Below, in pieces: positions 36,470 to 46,133 of a stretch of DNA of 64,000 bases. Under the pieces are notes generated by a model. It was given only the letters and a program-made list of their open reading frames with translations. It searched no databases and was not told the origin of the DNA. The first letter of the stretch is position 1; every line of letters begins with the position of its first letter. The position numbers and the translations under genes are program-made. The DNA comes from UBA4417 sp031550085 (lineage in GTDB: Bacteria; Bacteroidota; Bacteroidia; Bacteroidales; UBA4417): the NCBI GenBank assembly GCA_031550085.1, contig JAVBOY010000014.1, positions 29,593 to 93,592 of the forward strand. Direction: 5' to 3'.

Positions 36470-36700
36470 GCAGAAAGAATTAAAAATTACGAATTACGAA
36501 TGAAGAATTTAGCGAAGCGGCCTCATGAACGTTAGCAAATAATAAACAATTAAGCACTTCAACAGTTAAGCGATTAAACAGGCACCTCCCCGTTCGCCCT
36601 TCACACTATGAGATAAAAATCGAATACTGTTTAAATTCTAAAATACTCGATTAAAATCTACTCAATACTAAAAGAGTTGTGGTATTTTCATTGATTTTAT
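36470..36700 (-). repeat. Composite intergenic repeat block, copy 4 (inverted)
   Basis: Reading the minus strand, the modules of copy 1 reappear in order: a degenerate core (about 36605-36660), TTAATCGCTTAACTGTTGAA and TTAATTGTTTATTATTTGC (36532-36580), CATGAGGCCGCTTCGCTAA (36509-36527) and ATTCTTCATTCGTAATTCGT (about 36489-36508). Gene-free. Confidence 0.8.
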
Positions 36701-36875
36701 TTTTTCAAAACAAACCAGATTTGCTAAAAAAAGAAGTTTTAGGGCCAAGCCGTAACCCAACGACAATATAGTAGTTATACTGCTCTTTTTATCAAAAACA
36801 AGCCGCTTTACGAAGGATAAGAAGGATTTATAGCCTTGATAAAAGGAAACCTCAAACCCGTTTCATTGTATACTA

Positions 36876-36912
36876 AAAAAGGCCAAATCCATAAAAACAG
36901 GTTTGGCCTTTC
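36876..36912 (-). terminator. Intrinsic terminator of the hydrogenase operon
   Basis: On the minus strand AAAGGCCAAAC pairs with a GTTTGGCC-like arm (ATTTGGCCTTT) across a TGTTTTTATGG loop, followed by TTTTTT. It lies about 50 bp beyond the stop of the last hydrogenase gene at 36961. Confidence 0.8.
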
Positions 36913-36960
36913 TATTTGTAAGAAAATGGAAACTTTCAATTTCCCACTTTCAACGTTTCA

Positions 36961-37449
36961 CTAATTTGCGTATTCTTCGAGAATTTTCTTTACATCTTCG
37001 GGAGCTACACGTCCATATACTTTTTCGCCTACCATCACCACCGGGGCTAATCCGCAGGCGCCCACGCAACGCAGGCAAGTCAGTGAGAATTTTCCATCGT
37101 CTGTGGTCTTACCTACCGCAATTTTCAGGTGGCGTTTAAATTCATCCAATACGCGCTCGGCGCCACGTACGTAACAAGCCGTTCCCATACAAATGGAAAT
37201 AGGGTGTTCGCCTCTGGGCACCATGGTAAAGAACGAATAAAAAGAAACAACTCCGTAAACATGGGCTGCCGAGGTGTCCAGACCATGGGCAATGACTTCT
37301 TGCACTTCGGCAGGAAGGTAACCGAAAACATGTTGTGTTTTGTGCAACACATTGATCAACTCGCCTTTGTCGTTATTAAACTCTTTACAGATGGCAAGAA
37401 TTTGATCAACTTTATCTTGTTTTAATTTTAAATTTATGATTGTTGACAT
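36961..37449 (-). CDS. hydC: [FeFe] hydrogenase NuoE-like subunit (HydC/HndA)
   Basis: A 162-residue thioredoxin-fold [2Fe-2S] protein of the NuoE/HydC family. The four cluster cysteines are in ICMGTACYVRG and LTCLRCVGACGLAP (about residues 87, 92, 125 and 129). In bifurcating or NAD(P)-linked [FeFe] hydrogenases this subunit passes electrons to the NuoF-like flavin subunit. It is the last gene of the operon 41516-36961 and is followed by a terminator. The intergenic gap to hydA is 65 bp. Confidence 0.88.
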   Translation of the reverse strand: MSTIINLKLKQDKVDQILAICKEFNNDKGELINVLHKTQHVFGYLPAEVQEVIAHGLDTSAAHVYGVVSFYSFFTMVPRGEHPISICMGTACYVRGAERVLDEFKRHLKIAVGKTTDDGKFSLTCLRCVGACGLAPVVMVGEKVYGRVAPEDVKKILEEYAN

Positions 37450-37514
37450 ACCTTTTTTCGTTTATGATCCGGTGTTGCAAGTGGTTTGACAACCACTTGC
37501 AACTTCCGAAAAAA

Positions 37515-39284
37515 TTATTCAATTTCGATTGATTTATGTTTGTCGAAGTAGTGCGTGTGCAACAACTCGTGCGATTTGTGTCCGCAAGGTTTGCCCAAGA
37601 ATTCTTCATACAACTTAGCTATATCCGGATTTTCGTGCGATTTGCGGATGGGTTTGCCGGCGTCTTCGCGGAAAATAGCGGCTGTACGTTTTTTCAAAAT
37701 CGAGCTGTCGCCATGGTGTAACGGTTGTCCGCCACCGCCAATGCAACCGCCGGGACAAGCCATAATTTCGATGGCATGGTAGTCGGCTTTGCCTGATTTT
37801 ACGTCTTCCAACAATTTACGTGCGTTGCCCAATCCGTGAGCAATACCGATTTTTATCGGAGTTCCGTCGAAATCGATGGTGGCCGAACGAACCCAGTCCA
37901 TTCCGCGCAATTCTTCGAAATCAACTTTTTCCAGTTTTTTACCGGTAAATACTTCGTAAGCAGTACGGGTAGCAGCTTCGATAACACCGCCGGTAACGCC
38001 GAAAATAACGCCAGCTCCGGTCGATTCACCCATCGGGCGGTCGAAATCTTCTTCGGGGAGTGAATTGAAATCGATGTTCATTTGTTTGATCAAATGCGCC
38101 AATTCGCGGGTCGAAATTGCGTAATCCACATCGGGATTGCCGTTGGTTTTAAATTCATCACGCGAACATTCGTATTTCTTCGCCAAACAAGGCATGACAG
38201 AAACAACCACCATGTCTTCGCGTTTCACGCCCAATTTATCGGCTAAATAGGTTTTAGCAATCGCGCCGAACATTTGTTGAGGAGAACGTGCGGTTGAAGG
38301 CACATCCAGCATGTCGGGGAACTGGTGCTCGAAGAAATTCACCCAACCCGGGCAGCAAGAAGTTAAAATCGGAATACGGACGGATTTGTCGCCATTGAGG
38401 TATTGGCTCAAACGTCCCAACAATTCAGTACCTTCTTCCATAATGGTTAAGTCGGCGGCAAAGTCGGTATCAAATACTTTGGCAAAGCCCAAACGGCGCA
38501 AAGCGGCTGCCATTTTTCCGGTAACAATGGTTCCGGGCGCGAGGCCAAACTCTTCACCCAATGCCACGCGAACAGCAGGTGCTGTTTGAACGACCACGGT
38601 TTTGGCCGGATCAGCCAACGCACGAATGATGGAGTTGGTATGATCGACTTCGGTCAAAGCACCGGTAGGACATACGGCTACGCATTGTCCGCAATAGGTG
38701 CAAACGGATTCTTCCAAATTCATTTCGAAGGCAGGAGCAACCACCGCTTGGAATCCACGGTTCACAGCTGACAAGCAGCCTACGGTTTGTACCTGGTTGC
38801 ACATCATTTCGCAACGGCGGCACATGATACATTTGTCTACATCGCGGATAATAGCCGGAGAGGTATCTTCACGGTATGTGCTTTGTTCGCCGGTGTATTT
38901 GATTTCGCGAATGCCCATTTCCTGAGCCATGGATTGCAATTCGCAGGTACCGTTACGCGGGCACACCAAACAATCGGTCGGGTGGTCACTGAGGATTAAT
39001 TCCAAAACGGTTTTACGTGCATTGAGAACGCGGATATTGTTTGTAACAACTTCCATGCCGTCAAAGCATTCGGAAACGCAAGCCGGAGCCAAATTTCTGC
39101 GGCCTTTCATTTCCACGACACAAACGCGGCAACCGGCCGGTTTGTTGGTCACATTCAAATCGTGCAAATGCAAATGGCAAAGCGTGGGAATGTTGATACC
39201 GACACTTTTTGCAGCCTCCAAAATGGTCGTGCCTTTTGCGACTTGAAATTCTTTATTATCGATTTTAATATTTATCATTGACAT
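37515..39284 (-). CDS. hydA: [FeFe] hydrogenase catalytic subunit, group A (HydA/HndD)
   Basis: A 589-residue hydrogenase. In order: an N-terminal [2Fe-2S] domain (Cys36, Cys52, Cys55, Cys69), a His-Cys3 [4Fe-4S] site (HPTDCLVCPRNGTC, 101-114), two [4Fe-4S] ferredoxin sites (CIMCRRCEMMC from 152 and CTYCGQCVAVC from 195), and the H-cluster motifs L1 TSCCPGW (308-314), L2 MPCLAKKYE (364-372) and L3 IMACPGGCIGGGGQP (507-521). All expected H-cluster cysteines are present, so it should be active once matured. HydE, HydF and HydG are not in the window. It sits between the NuoF-like and NuoE-like genes, the arrangement of electron-bifurcating enzymes that couple H2 to NADH and ferredoxin. Confidence 0.96.
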   Translation of the reverse strand: MSMINIKIDNKEFQVAKGTTILEAAKSVGINIPTLCHLHLHDLNVTNKPAGCRVCVVEMKGRRNLAPACVSECFDGMEVVTNNIRVLNARKTVLELILSDHPTDCLVCPRNGTCELQSMAQEMGIREIKYTGEQSTYREDTSPAIIRDVDKCIMCRRCEMMCNQVQTVGCLSAVNRGFQAVVAPAFEMNLEESVCTYCGQCVAVCPTGALTEVDHTNSIIRALADPAKTVVVQTAPAVRVALGEEFGLAPGTIVTGKMAAALRRLGFAKVFDTDFAADLTIMEEGTELLGRLSQYLNGDKSVRIPILTSCCPGWVNFFEHQFPDMLDVPSTARSPQQMFGAIAKTYLADKLGVKREDMVVVSVMPCLAKKYECSRDEFKTNGNPDVDYAISTRELAHLIKQMNIDFNSLPEEDFDRPMGESTGAGVIFGVTGGVIEAATRTAYEVFTGKKLEKVDFEELRGMDWVRSATIDFDGTPIKIGIAHGLGNARKLLEDVKSGKADYHAIEIMACPGGCIGGGGQPLHHGDSSILKKRTAAIFREDAGKPIRKSHENPDIAKLYEEFLGKPCGHKSHELLHTHYFDKHKSIEIE

Positions 39285-39303
39285 AATGTGATCTTCCTTT
39301 CAA

Positions 39304-41097
39304 TTAGCGAACAAAAATTGCATTGAACTTACATTTTTCCATACAAGCACCGCATTTGATGCAAGTTTCCTGGTTGATTTCATGAGGCATTTTCTTTTCA
39401 CCTGAGATGGCGCCAACCGGACATACGCGTACGCAAGCCGTGCAACCTACGCATGCCTCGGCTTCGATCGTGTATTGCATCAACGCTTTGCATTGACCGC
39501 TGGGGCATTTATGGTCGCGAATGTGCGCCACATATTCATCCCAAAAATGGTCTAAGGTTGAAAGTACCGGATTGGGTGATGTTTGGCCCAAACCGCAAAG
39601 CGACGTATCTTTGATAACCGTACTGAGGTTGCGAAGCAGGTCGAGGTCTTCCATCGTGCCTTTTCCTTCACAGATTTTGGTCAAAAGTTCGTACAAACGT
39701 TTGTTACCAACACGGCAAGGAGCGCATTTTCCGCAGGATTCCTCCACGGTGAAATCCAAATAGAATTTTGCCACCGATACGGCGCAATCGTCTTCGTCCA
39801 TTACAATCATACCGCCTGAGCCCATCATGGAACCGGCTGCGATCAGGTTGTCGAAATCGATCGGGGTGTCCAAATGCTTTTCGGTCAAGCAACCGCCGGA
39901 AGGGCCTCCGGTTTGAACCAATTTGAATTTTTTGCCGTCTTTCACGCCACCGCCGATTTCAAAAACAACTTCGCGCAAAGTGGTTCCCATGGGAACTTCA
40001 ATCAAGCCTACGTTGTTGATTTTTCCGGCCAGCGCAAATACTTTGGTTCCTTTGGAACGTTCGGTTCCGATCGTGCTGTACCAATCTGCACCACGGTTGA
40101 TAATCACCGGAATGTTGGCATAGGTTTCCACGTTGTTTACATTGGTGGGTTTTCCCAAATAGCCCGATACGGAAGGGAACGGGGGTTTCATAGTAGGTTC
40201 GCCACGGAATCCTTCCATGGAGTGGATCAAAGCAGTTTCTTCACCGCAAACAAATGCTCCGGCTCCGTAACGGATTTCAATCTCAAAACTGAAATTGGAT
40301 CCCAAAATATTTTTGCCTAAAAGTCCGTATTCGCGGGCTTGATTCAAGGCAATCTTCAAACGTTCGATGGCTAAAGGATATTCGGCACGAATGTAAACCA
40401 ATCCTTTGGAAGCTCCGGTGCAATAGCCGTTGATTGCCATTGCTTCGATGATGGTGTGCGGGTCGCCTTCCATAATGGAACGGTCCATAAATGCACCCGG
40501 ATCGCCTTCGTCGGCGTTGCAAACCACATATTTTTGATCGGCATTGTTAATGCGGGTCAATTCCCACTTGGTTCCGGTTGAGAAACCTCCGCCTCCCCTA
40601 CCGCGCAAACCGCTTTTCTTGATTTCTTCAATGACTTGCTCGGGCGTCATTTCGGTCAAACATTTGCCTAATGCGGCATATCCGTCGCGAGCAATGTATT
40701 CGTCGATATTTTCGGGATCGATAAAACCGCAGTTACGCAAAGCAATACGCAATTGTTTGCGATAAAATCCCATGTGCTTCGAATCCGAAACTTTTTCTGC
40801 GTTCTCTGGATTTTCGTAAAGCAAACGTTGTACCTTACGTCCTTTGATAATGTGTTCTTCAATGATTTCCGTTACATCGTCCGGGGTGACTTGCGTGTAG
40901 AACGTGTTATCGGGTAATATTTTAACGATGGGGCCTTTTTCGCAAAAACCAAAACAGCCGGTTGTAACCACTTGAACGTCGTTTTCCAAGCCTTTGGCTT
41001 TTAATCCTTTTCCTAATTCGTTAAATAATACATCGCTTTGAGAAGCTCGACAACCCGTGCCACCACAAACGAGCATGTGCATTTTAAATTGTGCCAT
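39304..41097 (-). CDS. hydB: [FeFe] hydrogenase NuoF-like flavoprotein subunit (HydB/HndC)
   Basis: A 597-residue NADH- and FMN-binding subunit. It has an N-terminal thioredoxin-like [2Fe-2S] domain (Cys11, Cys16 and the later CFGFCEKGP pair), the NADH/FMN site GLRGRGGGGFSTG near residue 164, FMN-binding NADEGDPG, a [4Fe-4S] site ESCGKCAPCRVG, and two C-terminal ferredoxin sites CVGCTACVRVC and CIKCGACMEKC. This composition is that of HydB of Thermotoga and HndC. It would be the site of flavin-based electron bifurcation in the complex. Gap to hydA is 19 bp; gap to the preceding gene is 20 bp. Confidence 0.95.
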   Translation of the reverse strand: MAQFKMHMLVCGGTGCRASQSDVLFNELGKGLKAKGLENDVQVVTTGCFGFCEKGPIVKILPDNTFYTQVTPDDVTEIIEEHIIKGRKVQRLLYENPENAEKVSDSKHMGFYRKQLRIALRNCGFIDPENIDEYIARDGYAALGKCLTEMTPEQVIEEIKKSGLRGRGGGGFSTGTKWELTRINNADQKYVVCNADEGDPGAFMDRSIMEGDPHTIIEAMAINGYCTGASKGLVYIRAEYPLAIERLKIALNQAREYGLLGKNILGSNFSFEIEIRYGAGAFVCGEETALIHSMEGFRGEPTMKPPFPSVSGYLGKPTNVNNVETYANIPVIINRGADWYSTIGTERSKGTKVFALAGKINNVGLIEVPMGTTLREVVFEIGGGVKDGKKFKLVQTGGPSGGCLTEKHLDTPIDFDNLIAAGSMMGSGGMIVMDEDDCAVSVAKFYLDFTVEESCGKCAPCRVGNKRLYELLTKICEGKGTMEDLDLLRNLSTVIKDTSLCGLGQTSPNPVLSTLDHFWDEYVAHIRDHKCPSGQCKALMQYTIEAEACVGCTACVRVCPVGAISGEKKMPHEINQETCIKCGACMEKCKFNAIFVR

Positions 41098-41117
41098 TAC
41101 GTATTCCTCCTGTGGTT

Positions 41118-41516
41118 TTACTTATTTTGAATTGTTTCATAATTCTGCGGAATGATACCTTCTACGAGTTCTCCGCGTTTGATATACTTTTCGATAATTT
41201 CATCGGCCTTTTTTGTGTCGACATAACCAAACACAATAGGGTCTTTGCCCGGCAGGGTCACTTCGATGGTGGGTTCGGCATAGCAATAGCCCATGCAGCC
41301 GGTTTGCGTAACGACGGCATCGATGTTACGTTTTGAAAATTCGGTCACCATATAGTCCAATACGGTTTTTGCACCCGAAGCAATGCCGCAGGTTGCCATT
41401 GCGACTTTCACTTGCACCAAATTCTCGGCATTGTCGCCAAGTTCGCGCAAGTTGAGCTTATTTTCCACTTGAGCTTTGATCTTCCGGAGATCGTCTAATG
41501 ATTTAATTTGAGCCAT
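41118..41516 (-). CDS. (2Fe-2S) ferredoxin-domain hydrogenase subunit (HndB-like)
   Basis: A 132-residue thioredoxin-like [2Fe-2S] protein. Candidate cluster ligands are in MATCGIASG and QTGCMGYCYAEP, with an NuoE-type C-terminal region. It resembles HndB of NADP-reducing hydrogenase and is the first gene of the operon, 20 bp before hydB. The region upstream holds a paired inverted repeat that overlaps a promoter element. Confidence 0.8.
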   Translation of the reverse strand: MAQIKSLDDLRKIKAQVENKLNLRELGDNAENLVQVKVAMATCGIASGAKTVLDYMVTEFSKRNIDAVVTQTGCMGYCYAEPTIEVTLPGKDPIVFGYVDTKKADEIIEKYIKRGELVEGIIPQNYETIQNK

Positions 41517-41614
41517 ACTTTTTTTCGTTTTTTATCTTTCAGTTATGACGTATTTTGAATTATTGTAATTATCTGATTTTTAGAACAATATTTTTTATCA
41601 TAAAATCCATTGTG

Positions 41615-41682
41615 AATCAATTAACAATTGATTTCACGGTATGCAAAGGTATTTTTTTCTTGCATACCACATTTACTAAATG
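41615..41682 (-). promoter_or_regulatory. Control region of the hydrogenase operon
   Basis: A 9-bp inverted repeat GGTATGCAA (41638-41646) and TTGCATACC (41660-41668), 13 bp apart, brackets the minus-strand -7 element TACCTTTG (41651-41644), so a bound regulator would cover the promoter. A second palindrome CATTTACTAAATG (41670-41682) lies just upstream, and AATCAATT/AATTGATT (41615-41633) lies in the leader. The leader to the first ATG is about 120 nt. Confidence 0.5.
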
Positions 41683-41748
41683 TTGTTATTTTAGTATTTT
41701 AGAAGAATTCTAAATAAGAAAAAATGGCTGCAAAAACATAGGTCTCCT

Positions 41749-41769
41749 CCCCGTTTCCGAAAAACGGGG
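41749..41769. terminator. Possible stem-loop after pyrH
   Basis: CCCCGTTT and AAACGGGG pair across a 5-nt loop, 40 bp beyond the pyrH stop. There is no T-run, so it may be a transcript-end hairpin or unrelated. Confidence 0.3.
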
Positions 41770-41808
41770 GAAGCAAACTCGAAAAACAGGAAAGCAAAAG
41801 TAAAAATA

Positions 41809-42513
41809 CTAGGGCAACACCAGCGTTCCCACGTTTTCGCCTTGAATAATTTTGAAAAGATTGCCTTTTTTATTCATATCGAAAACAATGACGGGCATGT
41901 TGTTTTCTTTACAGAGGGTAAATGCCGTCAAGTCCATGATATTCAGTTGTTTTTCGTACGATTCGTCGAAAGTCAGTTTATCGTACCGGACCGCGGTGGG
42001 ATCTTTTTCGGGATCGGCTGTATAAATGCCGTCTACCCGGCTTCCTTTGAGCAACAAATCGGCTTTGATTTCGATGGCGCGCAAAGCGGCTGCCGAATCG
42101 GTCGTAAAAAACGGATTACCGGTACCGCCGGCCAGGATGCAGACTTCGCCTTTTTCCAAACTACGAACTACGCGTTGTCCGCTGATTTTCTCCGCGACGG
42201 GTTCCACGGCAACGCCTGAATAAACTTTGGTGGTGATGTCCAAAGCTTCCAATGCTGATTGCAATGCCAGGCTGTTGATGACGGTTGCCAGCATGCCCAT
42301 GTAATCGCCTTGCAACCGTTCGATATTGAAATTATTTCCTTTTAAACCGCGGAAAATATTGCCGCCTCCGGGCACAATCGCTACCTGAATGCCTAAATCG
42401 ACCAGTGCTTTTATTTCTTGTGCATATTGCTCCAAAATGGAGGATTCAAATCCGTTTTTTTTGTCGCCGGCCAACGATTCGCCGCTCAGTTTTAAAAGAA
42501 TGCGTTTGATCAT
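41809..42513 (-). CDS. pyrH: Uridylate (UMP) kinase
   Basis: A 234-residue amino acid kinase-fold enzyme that phosphorylates UMP to UDP. The N-terminal LLKLSGESL, the glycine-rich VPGGGNIFRG near residue 54 and the GTGNPFFTTDSAA substrate segment near 131 are all present. Length is normal for bacterial PyrH. I start it at the ATG at 42513 (MIKRILLKLSG); the longer open frame upstream is translated repeat sequence. It lies 90 bp after secA. Confidence 0.96.
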   Translation of the reverse strand: MIKRILLKLSGESLAGDKKNGFESSILEQYAQEIKALVDLGIQVAIVPGGGNIFRGLKGNNFNIERLQGDYMGMLATVINSLALQSALEALDITTKVYSGVAVEPVAEKISGQRVVRSLEKGEVCILAGGTGNPFFTTDSAAALRAIEIKADLLLKGSRVDGIYTADPEKDPTAVRYDKLTFDESYEKQLNIMDLTAFTLCKENNMPVIVFDMNKKGNLFKIIQGENVGTLVLP

Positions 42514-42516
42514 GTG

Positions 42517-42603
42517 TTTTTGTTTATCGTGAGATGTGAACAGTAAAGCGTGAGGTGTGAAAAGCATTCTTTTCACAGTTCACTCTTCACAACTCACTGT
42601 AAT
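42517..42603. repeat. Short fragment of the dispersed repeat
   Basis: GTGAGATGTGAACAGTAAAG and GTGAGGTGTGAAAAG-type words and their inverse (TTCACAGTTCACTCTTCAC) fill the gap between secA and pyrH. The two arms are complementary in part, so the leader of pyrH could fold into a hairpin. Confidence 0.55.
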
Positions 42604-45600
42604 TTATTCTTCTTTCCCGTGGCAGTTTTTGTATTTTTTACCGCTTCCACAGGGGCAAAGGTCGTTACGGCCTACTTTTTTCTCCACGCGAACCGGACCG
42701 GTTACCGTGTTTTCACCCGTGCGCTGGCGCAAAATATCCGAACGGCTCTCGTTCAGCTTCGAATCGCGTTTCGAAGGCTTTTGAGCTTCCCGTACTTCGT
42801 CGGCTTCCTGAATCGGAATGTTGGCCCGCAACAGGAACGAAGTGATTTCCTTGTTGGTTTTTTCAATCATGACTTTAAACAGATTGAAAGATTCCAGCTT
42901 GTAAATCAACAAGGGGTCTTTTTGCTCGTAAGAAACGGTGGATTGTACGCTGTGGCGCAGCTCATCCATTTCACGCAAATGTTCTTTCCAGGCGTCGTCA
43001 ATAATGGCCAGCGAAATCCCTTTTTCGATCGCCAAAATAACTTCCTTGCCGTTGTCGTCGTATGCTTTTTTCAAGCTTGGAGCCACCTGCATGGTTTTAA
43101 TTCCGTCGGTAATCGGAATGGCAATGTATTGAAAACGCGGATTGTTTTCATACACATCCTTGATAATGGGATGGGTACGCTCGGCTATTTGCTGCGATTT
43201 GTCGCGGTAGCGTTGGTAAATAAATTCAAACAGCTTTTGTGTTAAGGTGCCTGGCTTTTCTTTTTTAAATTCGCTTTCGCTAAACGGGCATTCGGATGAA
43301 AACGTGGTCAGCAATTCCAGTTGGAATGCCTCGTAATCGTCGGAATCGTGGTATTCGTTTATGGTATTTTCGCACAAATCGTAAATCATGTTGCTGATGT
43401 CCAACGCCAGGCGGTCGCCGTAAAGGGCATTGCGCCGTTTCGTGTAGACGACTTCGCGTTGCGAGTTCATCACATCATCGAACTCCAGCAAGCGTTTGCG
43501 GATGCCGAAGTTATTTTCTTCGACTTTCTTCTGGGCGCGCTCAATGCCTTTGGTAATCATACCGGCCTGAATCACATCGCCTTCTTTGTGTCCCAGCCGG
43601 TCCATAATACCGGCCAAGCGTTCAGATGCAAACAGGCGCATCAAATCGTCTTCGAGCGAAACAAAAAATTCGGAGCTTCCGGGATCGCCCTGACGTCCGG
43701 AACGTCCGCGCAACTGGCGGTCAACCCGGCGCGAATCGTGGCGCTCGGTTCCCAAAATGGCCAACCCGCCGGCATCTTTTACGCCGGGTCCCAGTTTGAT
43801 GTCGGTTCCCCGGCCTGCCATGTTGGTGGCAATGGTGACGGTTCCGGCTTTCCCTGCTTCGGCCACAATATGGGCTTCTTTTTGGTGCAATTTGGCATTC
43901 AAAACCTGATGGGGAATTTTGTCGCGGGTCAGCATGCGGCTGAGCAATTCGGAGGTTTCTACCGAAGTAGTCCCTACCAGCACCGGACGGCCTGCTTCCA
44001 CCAATTCTTTGATGTGCGAGATCACGGCATTAAATTTTTCGCGTTTGGTTTTGTAAACCAAATCGTTCATATCTTTCCGGATCACCGGGCGGTTGGTGGG
44101 AATGACTACGACATCCAGTTTGTAAATATCCCAGAATTCACCGGCTTCGGTTTCAGCCGTTCCCGTCATACCGGCCAATTTCTTGTACATCCGGAAATAG
44201 TTTTGCAGCGTAACGGTGGCATAGGTTTGCGTGGCTGCTTCCACTTTCACGTTTTCCTTGGCTTCGATGGCCTGGTGCAATCCGTCGCTGTAACGGCGCC
44301 CGTCCAAAATACGTCCGGTTTGTTCGTCCACAATTTTCACCTTGTTGTCCATCACCACATATTCGACATCACGTTCGTACATGGCGTAAGCACGGAGCAA
44401 TTGGTTCACGGTGTGGATGCGCTCGGACTTTACGGAATAATCGGCCAAAATCTCGGATTTCTTTTGCAATTTTTCTTTTTCCGGAAGGGGAGATTTATCC
44501 AGATCGGCCAATTCGGAGCCAATATCGGGCAAAATGTAAAATTTGGCATCCTGGTAGGATTGGGTGATCAAATCGATCCCTTTATCCGTCAATTCAATGG
44601 AATTGTTTTTTTCTTCAATCACAAAAAACAGCTCATCGTTGATGAGGTGCATGTCTTTGGATTGATTCTGCATGTAAAAGTTTTCGGTTTTCAGCATGAG
44701 GGCTTTCATGCCTTGTTCGCTCAAAAACTTGATCAGAGGGTTGTATTTGGGCAAACCGTGTTGTGCCCGGAGCAACAATTTTCCTCCTTCTTTTTCTTTT
44801 TCGGAATCAACTTTTCCGTTGCCATCCGGTTCCAATAGTTTTTTGGCTTCCGCCAACAATTTGTTTACCAGGGCGCGTTGCTCGTTGTAAAGTTTTTGTA
44901 TTTCAGGCCGTAGTTGTTCGAACTCCTGGTTTTCGCCACGGGGCGTAGGTCCGGAAATAATTAAAGGAGTACGGGCATCGTCGACCAATACCGAGTCGAC
45001 CTCATCCACAATAGCATAGTTATGCGGGCGTTGTACCAAATCTTCGGGGCCGCGCGCCATGTTGTCGCGCAAGTAATCGAAACCGAATTCGTTGTTCGTC
45101 CCGTAGGTGACGTCAGCCAAATAAGCACTCCGGCGCTCTGGCGAGTTGGGTTCGTGCTTGTCAATACAATCCACGCGCAATCCGTGGAATTCAAACAAAA
45201 TACCCATCCACTCCGAGTCGCGTTTTGCCAGATAATCATTCACGGTAACCACGTGAACACCTTTTCCCGGAAGGGCATTCAGATAAACCGGAAGGGTTGC
45301 CACCAACGTTTTTCCTTCCCCGGTTGCCATTTCGGCAATTTTTCCCTGATGCAATACTGATCCGCCAATCAATTGGACATCGTAATGCACCATATCCCAG
45401 GTCGTCATGTTTCCGCCGGCCGACCATGTGTTGCTCCAAAGGGCTTGGTCGCCTTCAATGTTGACGTGGTCATGTGTGGCTGCTATTTCGCGATCCAATT
45501 CGGAAGCGGTAACCGCCAAGGTTTCGTTTTCCTTGAAACGCCGGGCGGTTTCTTTCACCACGGCAAAAGCTTCGGGCAAAATCTCCTTCAGGGTCTCTTC

Positions 45601-45906
45601 GGTAATTCTGTAACTTTCTTTTTCGAGTTTATCGATTTCTTTGAAAAGTTCTTCTTTTTCTTCAATATCCATGTCGTATTCCGAAGCAATGCGTTCACGG
45701 ATTTGGTTTATCTGGGTTTCTTCTTTTTCAATGGCTTTGGCAATGCGCGCCTTAAAATCGGCTGTGCATGCGCGAAGTTCATCATTGCTGAGGCTGGCCA
45801 GTTTATCAAATTCGATTTTGGCTTTTTCAACCACCGGCATGATGGCTTTAATGTCGCGGTCGCTTTTGTTGCCCCCGGCAAACATTTTTAAAACGGAATT
45901 GAGCAT
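42604..45906 (-). CDS. secA: Preprotein translocase ATPase SecA
   Basis: A 1100-residue SecA, longer than the E. coli 901-residue protein as usual for Bacteroidetes. Walker A is GEGKTLVATLP and the DEAD-box-like DEVDSVL follows. The second helicase domain (TNMAGRGTDIKLGPGV, GRSGRQGD) and the C-terminal zinc-binding SEC-C motif CPCGSGKKYKNCHGK are complete. The start is the ATG at 45906 (MLNSVLKMFAGG); the open frame further upstream is repeat-derived. Confidence 0.97.
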   Translation of the reverse strand: MLNSVLKMFAGGNKSDRDIKAIMPVVEKAKIEFDKLASLSNDELRACTADFKARIAKAIEKEETQINQIRERIASEYDMDIEEKEELFKEIDKLEKESYRITEETLKEILPEAFAVVKETARRFKENETLAVTASELDREIAATHDHVNIEGDQALWSNTWSAGGNMTTWDMVHYDVQLIGGSVLHQGKIAEMATGEGKTLVATLPVYLNALPGKGVHVVTVNDYLAKRDSEWMGILFEFHGLRVDCIDKHEPNSPERRSAYLADVTYGTNNEFGFDYLRDNMARGPEDLVQRPHNYAIVDEVDSVLVDDARTPLIISGPTPRGENQEFEQLRPEIQKLYNEQRALVNKLLAEAKKLLEPDGNGKVDSEKEKEGGKLLLRAQHGLPKYNPLIKFLSEQGMKALMLKTENFYMQNQSKDMHLINDELFFVIEEKNNSIELTDKGIDLITQSYQDAKFYILPDIGSELADLDKSPLPEKEKLQKKSEILADYSVKSERIHTVNQLLRAYAMYERDVEYVVMDNKVKIVDEQTGRILDGRRYSDGLHQAIEAKENVKVEAATQTYATVTLQNYFRMYKKLAGMTGTAETEAGEFWDIYKLDVVVIPTNRPVIRKDMNDLVYKTKREKFNAVISHIKELVEAGRPVLVGTTSVETSELLSRMLTRDKIPHQVLNAKLHQKEAHIVAEAGKAGTVTIATNMAGRGTDIKLGPGVKDAGGLAILGTERHDSRRVDRQLRGRSGRQGDPGSSEFFVSLEDDLMRLFASERLAGIMDRLGHKEGDVIQAGMITKGIERAQKKVEENNFGIRKRLLEFDDVMNSQREVVYTKRRNALYGDRLALDISNMIYDLCENTINEYHDSDDYEAFQLELLTTFSSECPFSESEFKKEKPGTLTQKLFEFIYQRYRDKSQQIAERTHPIIKDVYENNPRFQYIAIPITDGIKTMQVAPSLKKAYDDNGKEVILAIEKGISLAIIDDAWKEHLREMDELRHSVQSTVSYEQKDPLLIYKLESFNLFKVMIEKTNKEITSFLLRANIPIQEADEVREAQKPSKRDSKLNESRSDILRQRTGENTVTGPVRVEKKVGRNDLCPCGSGKKYKNCHGKEE

Positions 45907-46133
45907 ATTATGTATTGTCTGATTCGTAAAACGTGAACAGTAAGTGGTGAAACGGGAATTTATGATTGCCAAACGAACAAACCGGAATTATATTTCCGCA
46001 AAATACAGGTATTTGTTCGTTTCGCAACGCACGAATCACTCCTCTACTGAAAAAATGATTGCAAATTTAGCGGATTTAATTGGTTTTGAAACCCAAAAGC
46101 AAAGGAAATGTTTGAACAGAAGCGTGTATTGGC
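45907..46133. other. Gap between secA and fixH
   Basis: A short fragment of the dispersed repeat (AAAACGTGAACAGTAAGTGG about 45927-45946) follows the secA start. The rest has no supported feature. Confidence 0.4.

Noticed and set aside
43321..44838. 505-codon plus-strand open frame opposite secA
   Set aside because: A shadow of secA; no domain, signal or ribosome site supports it.
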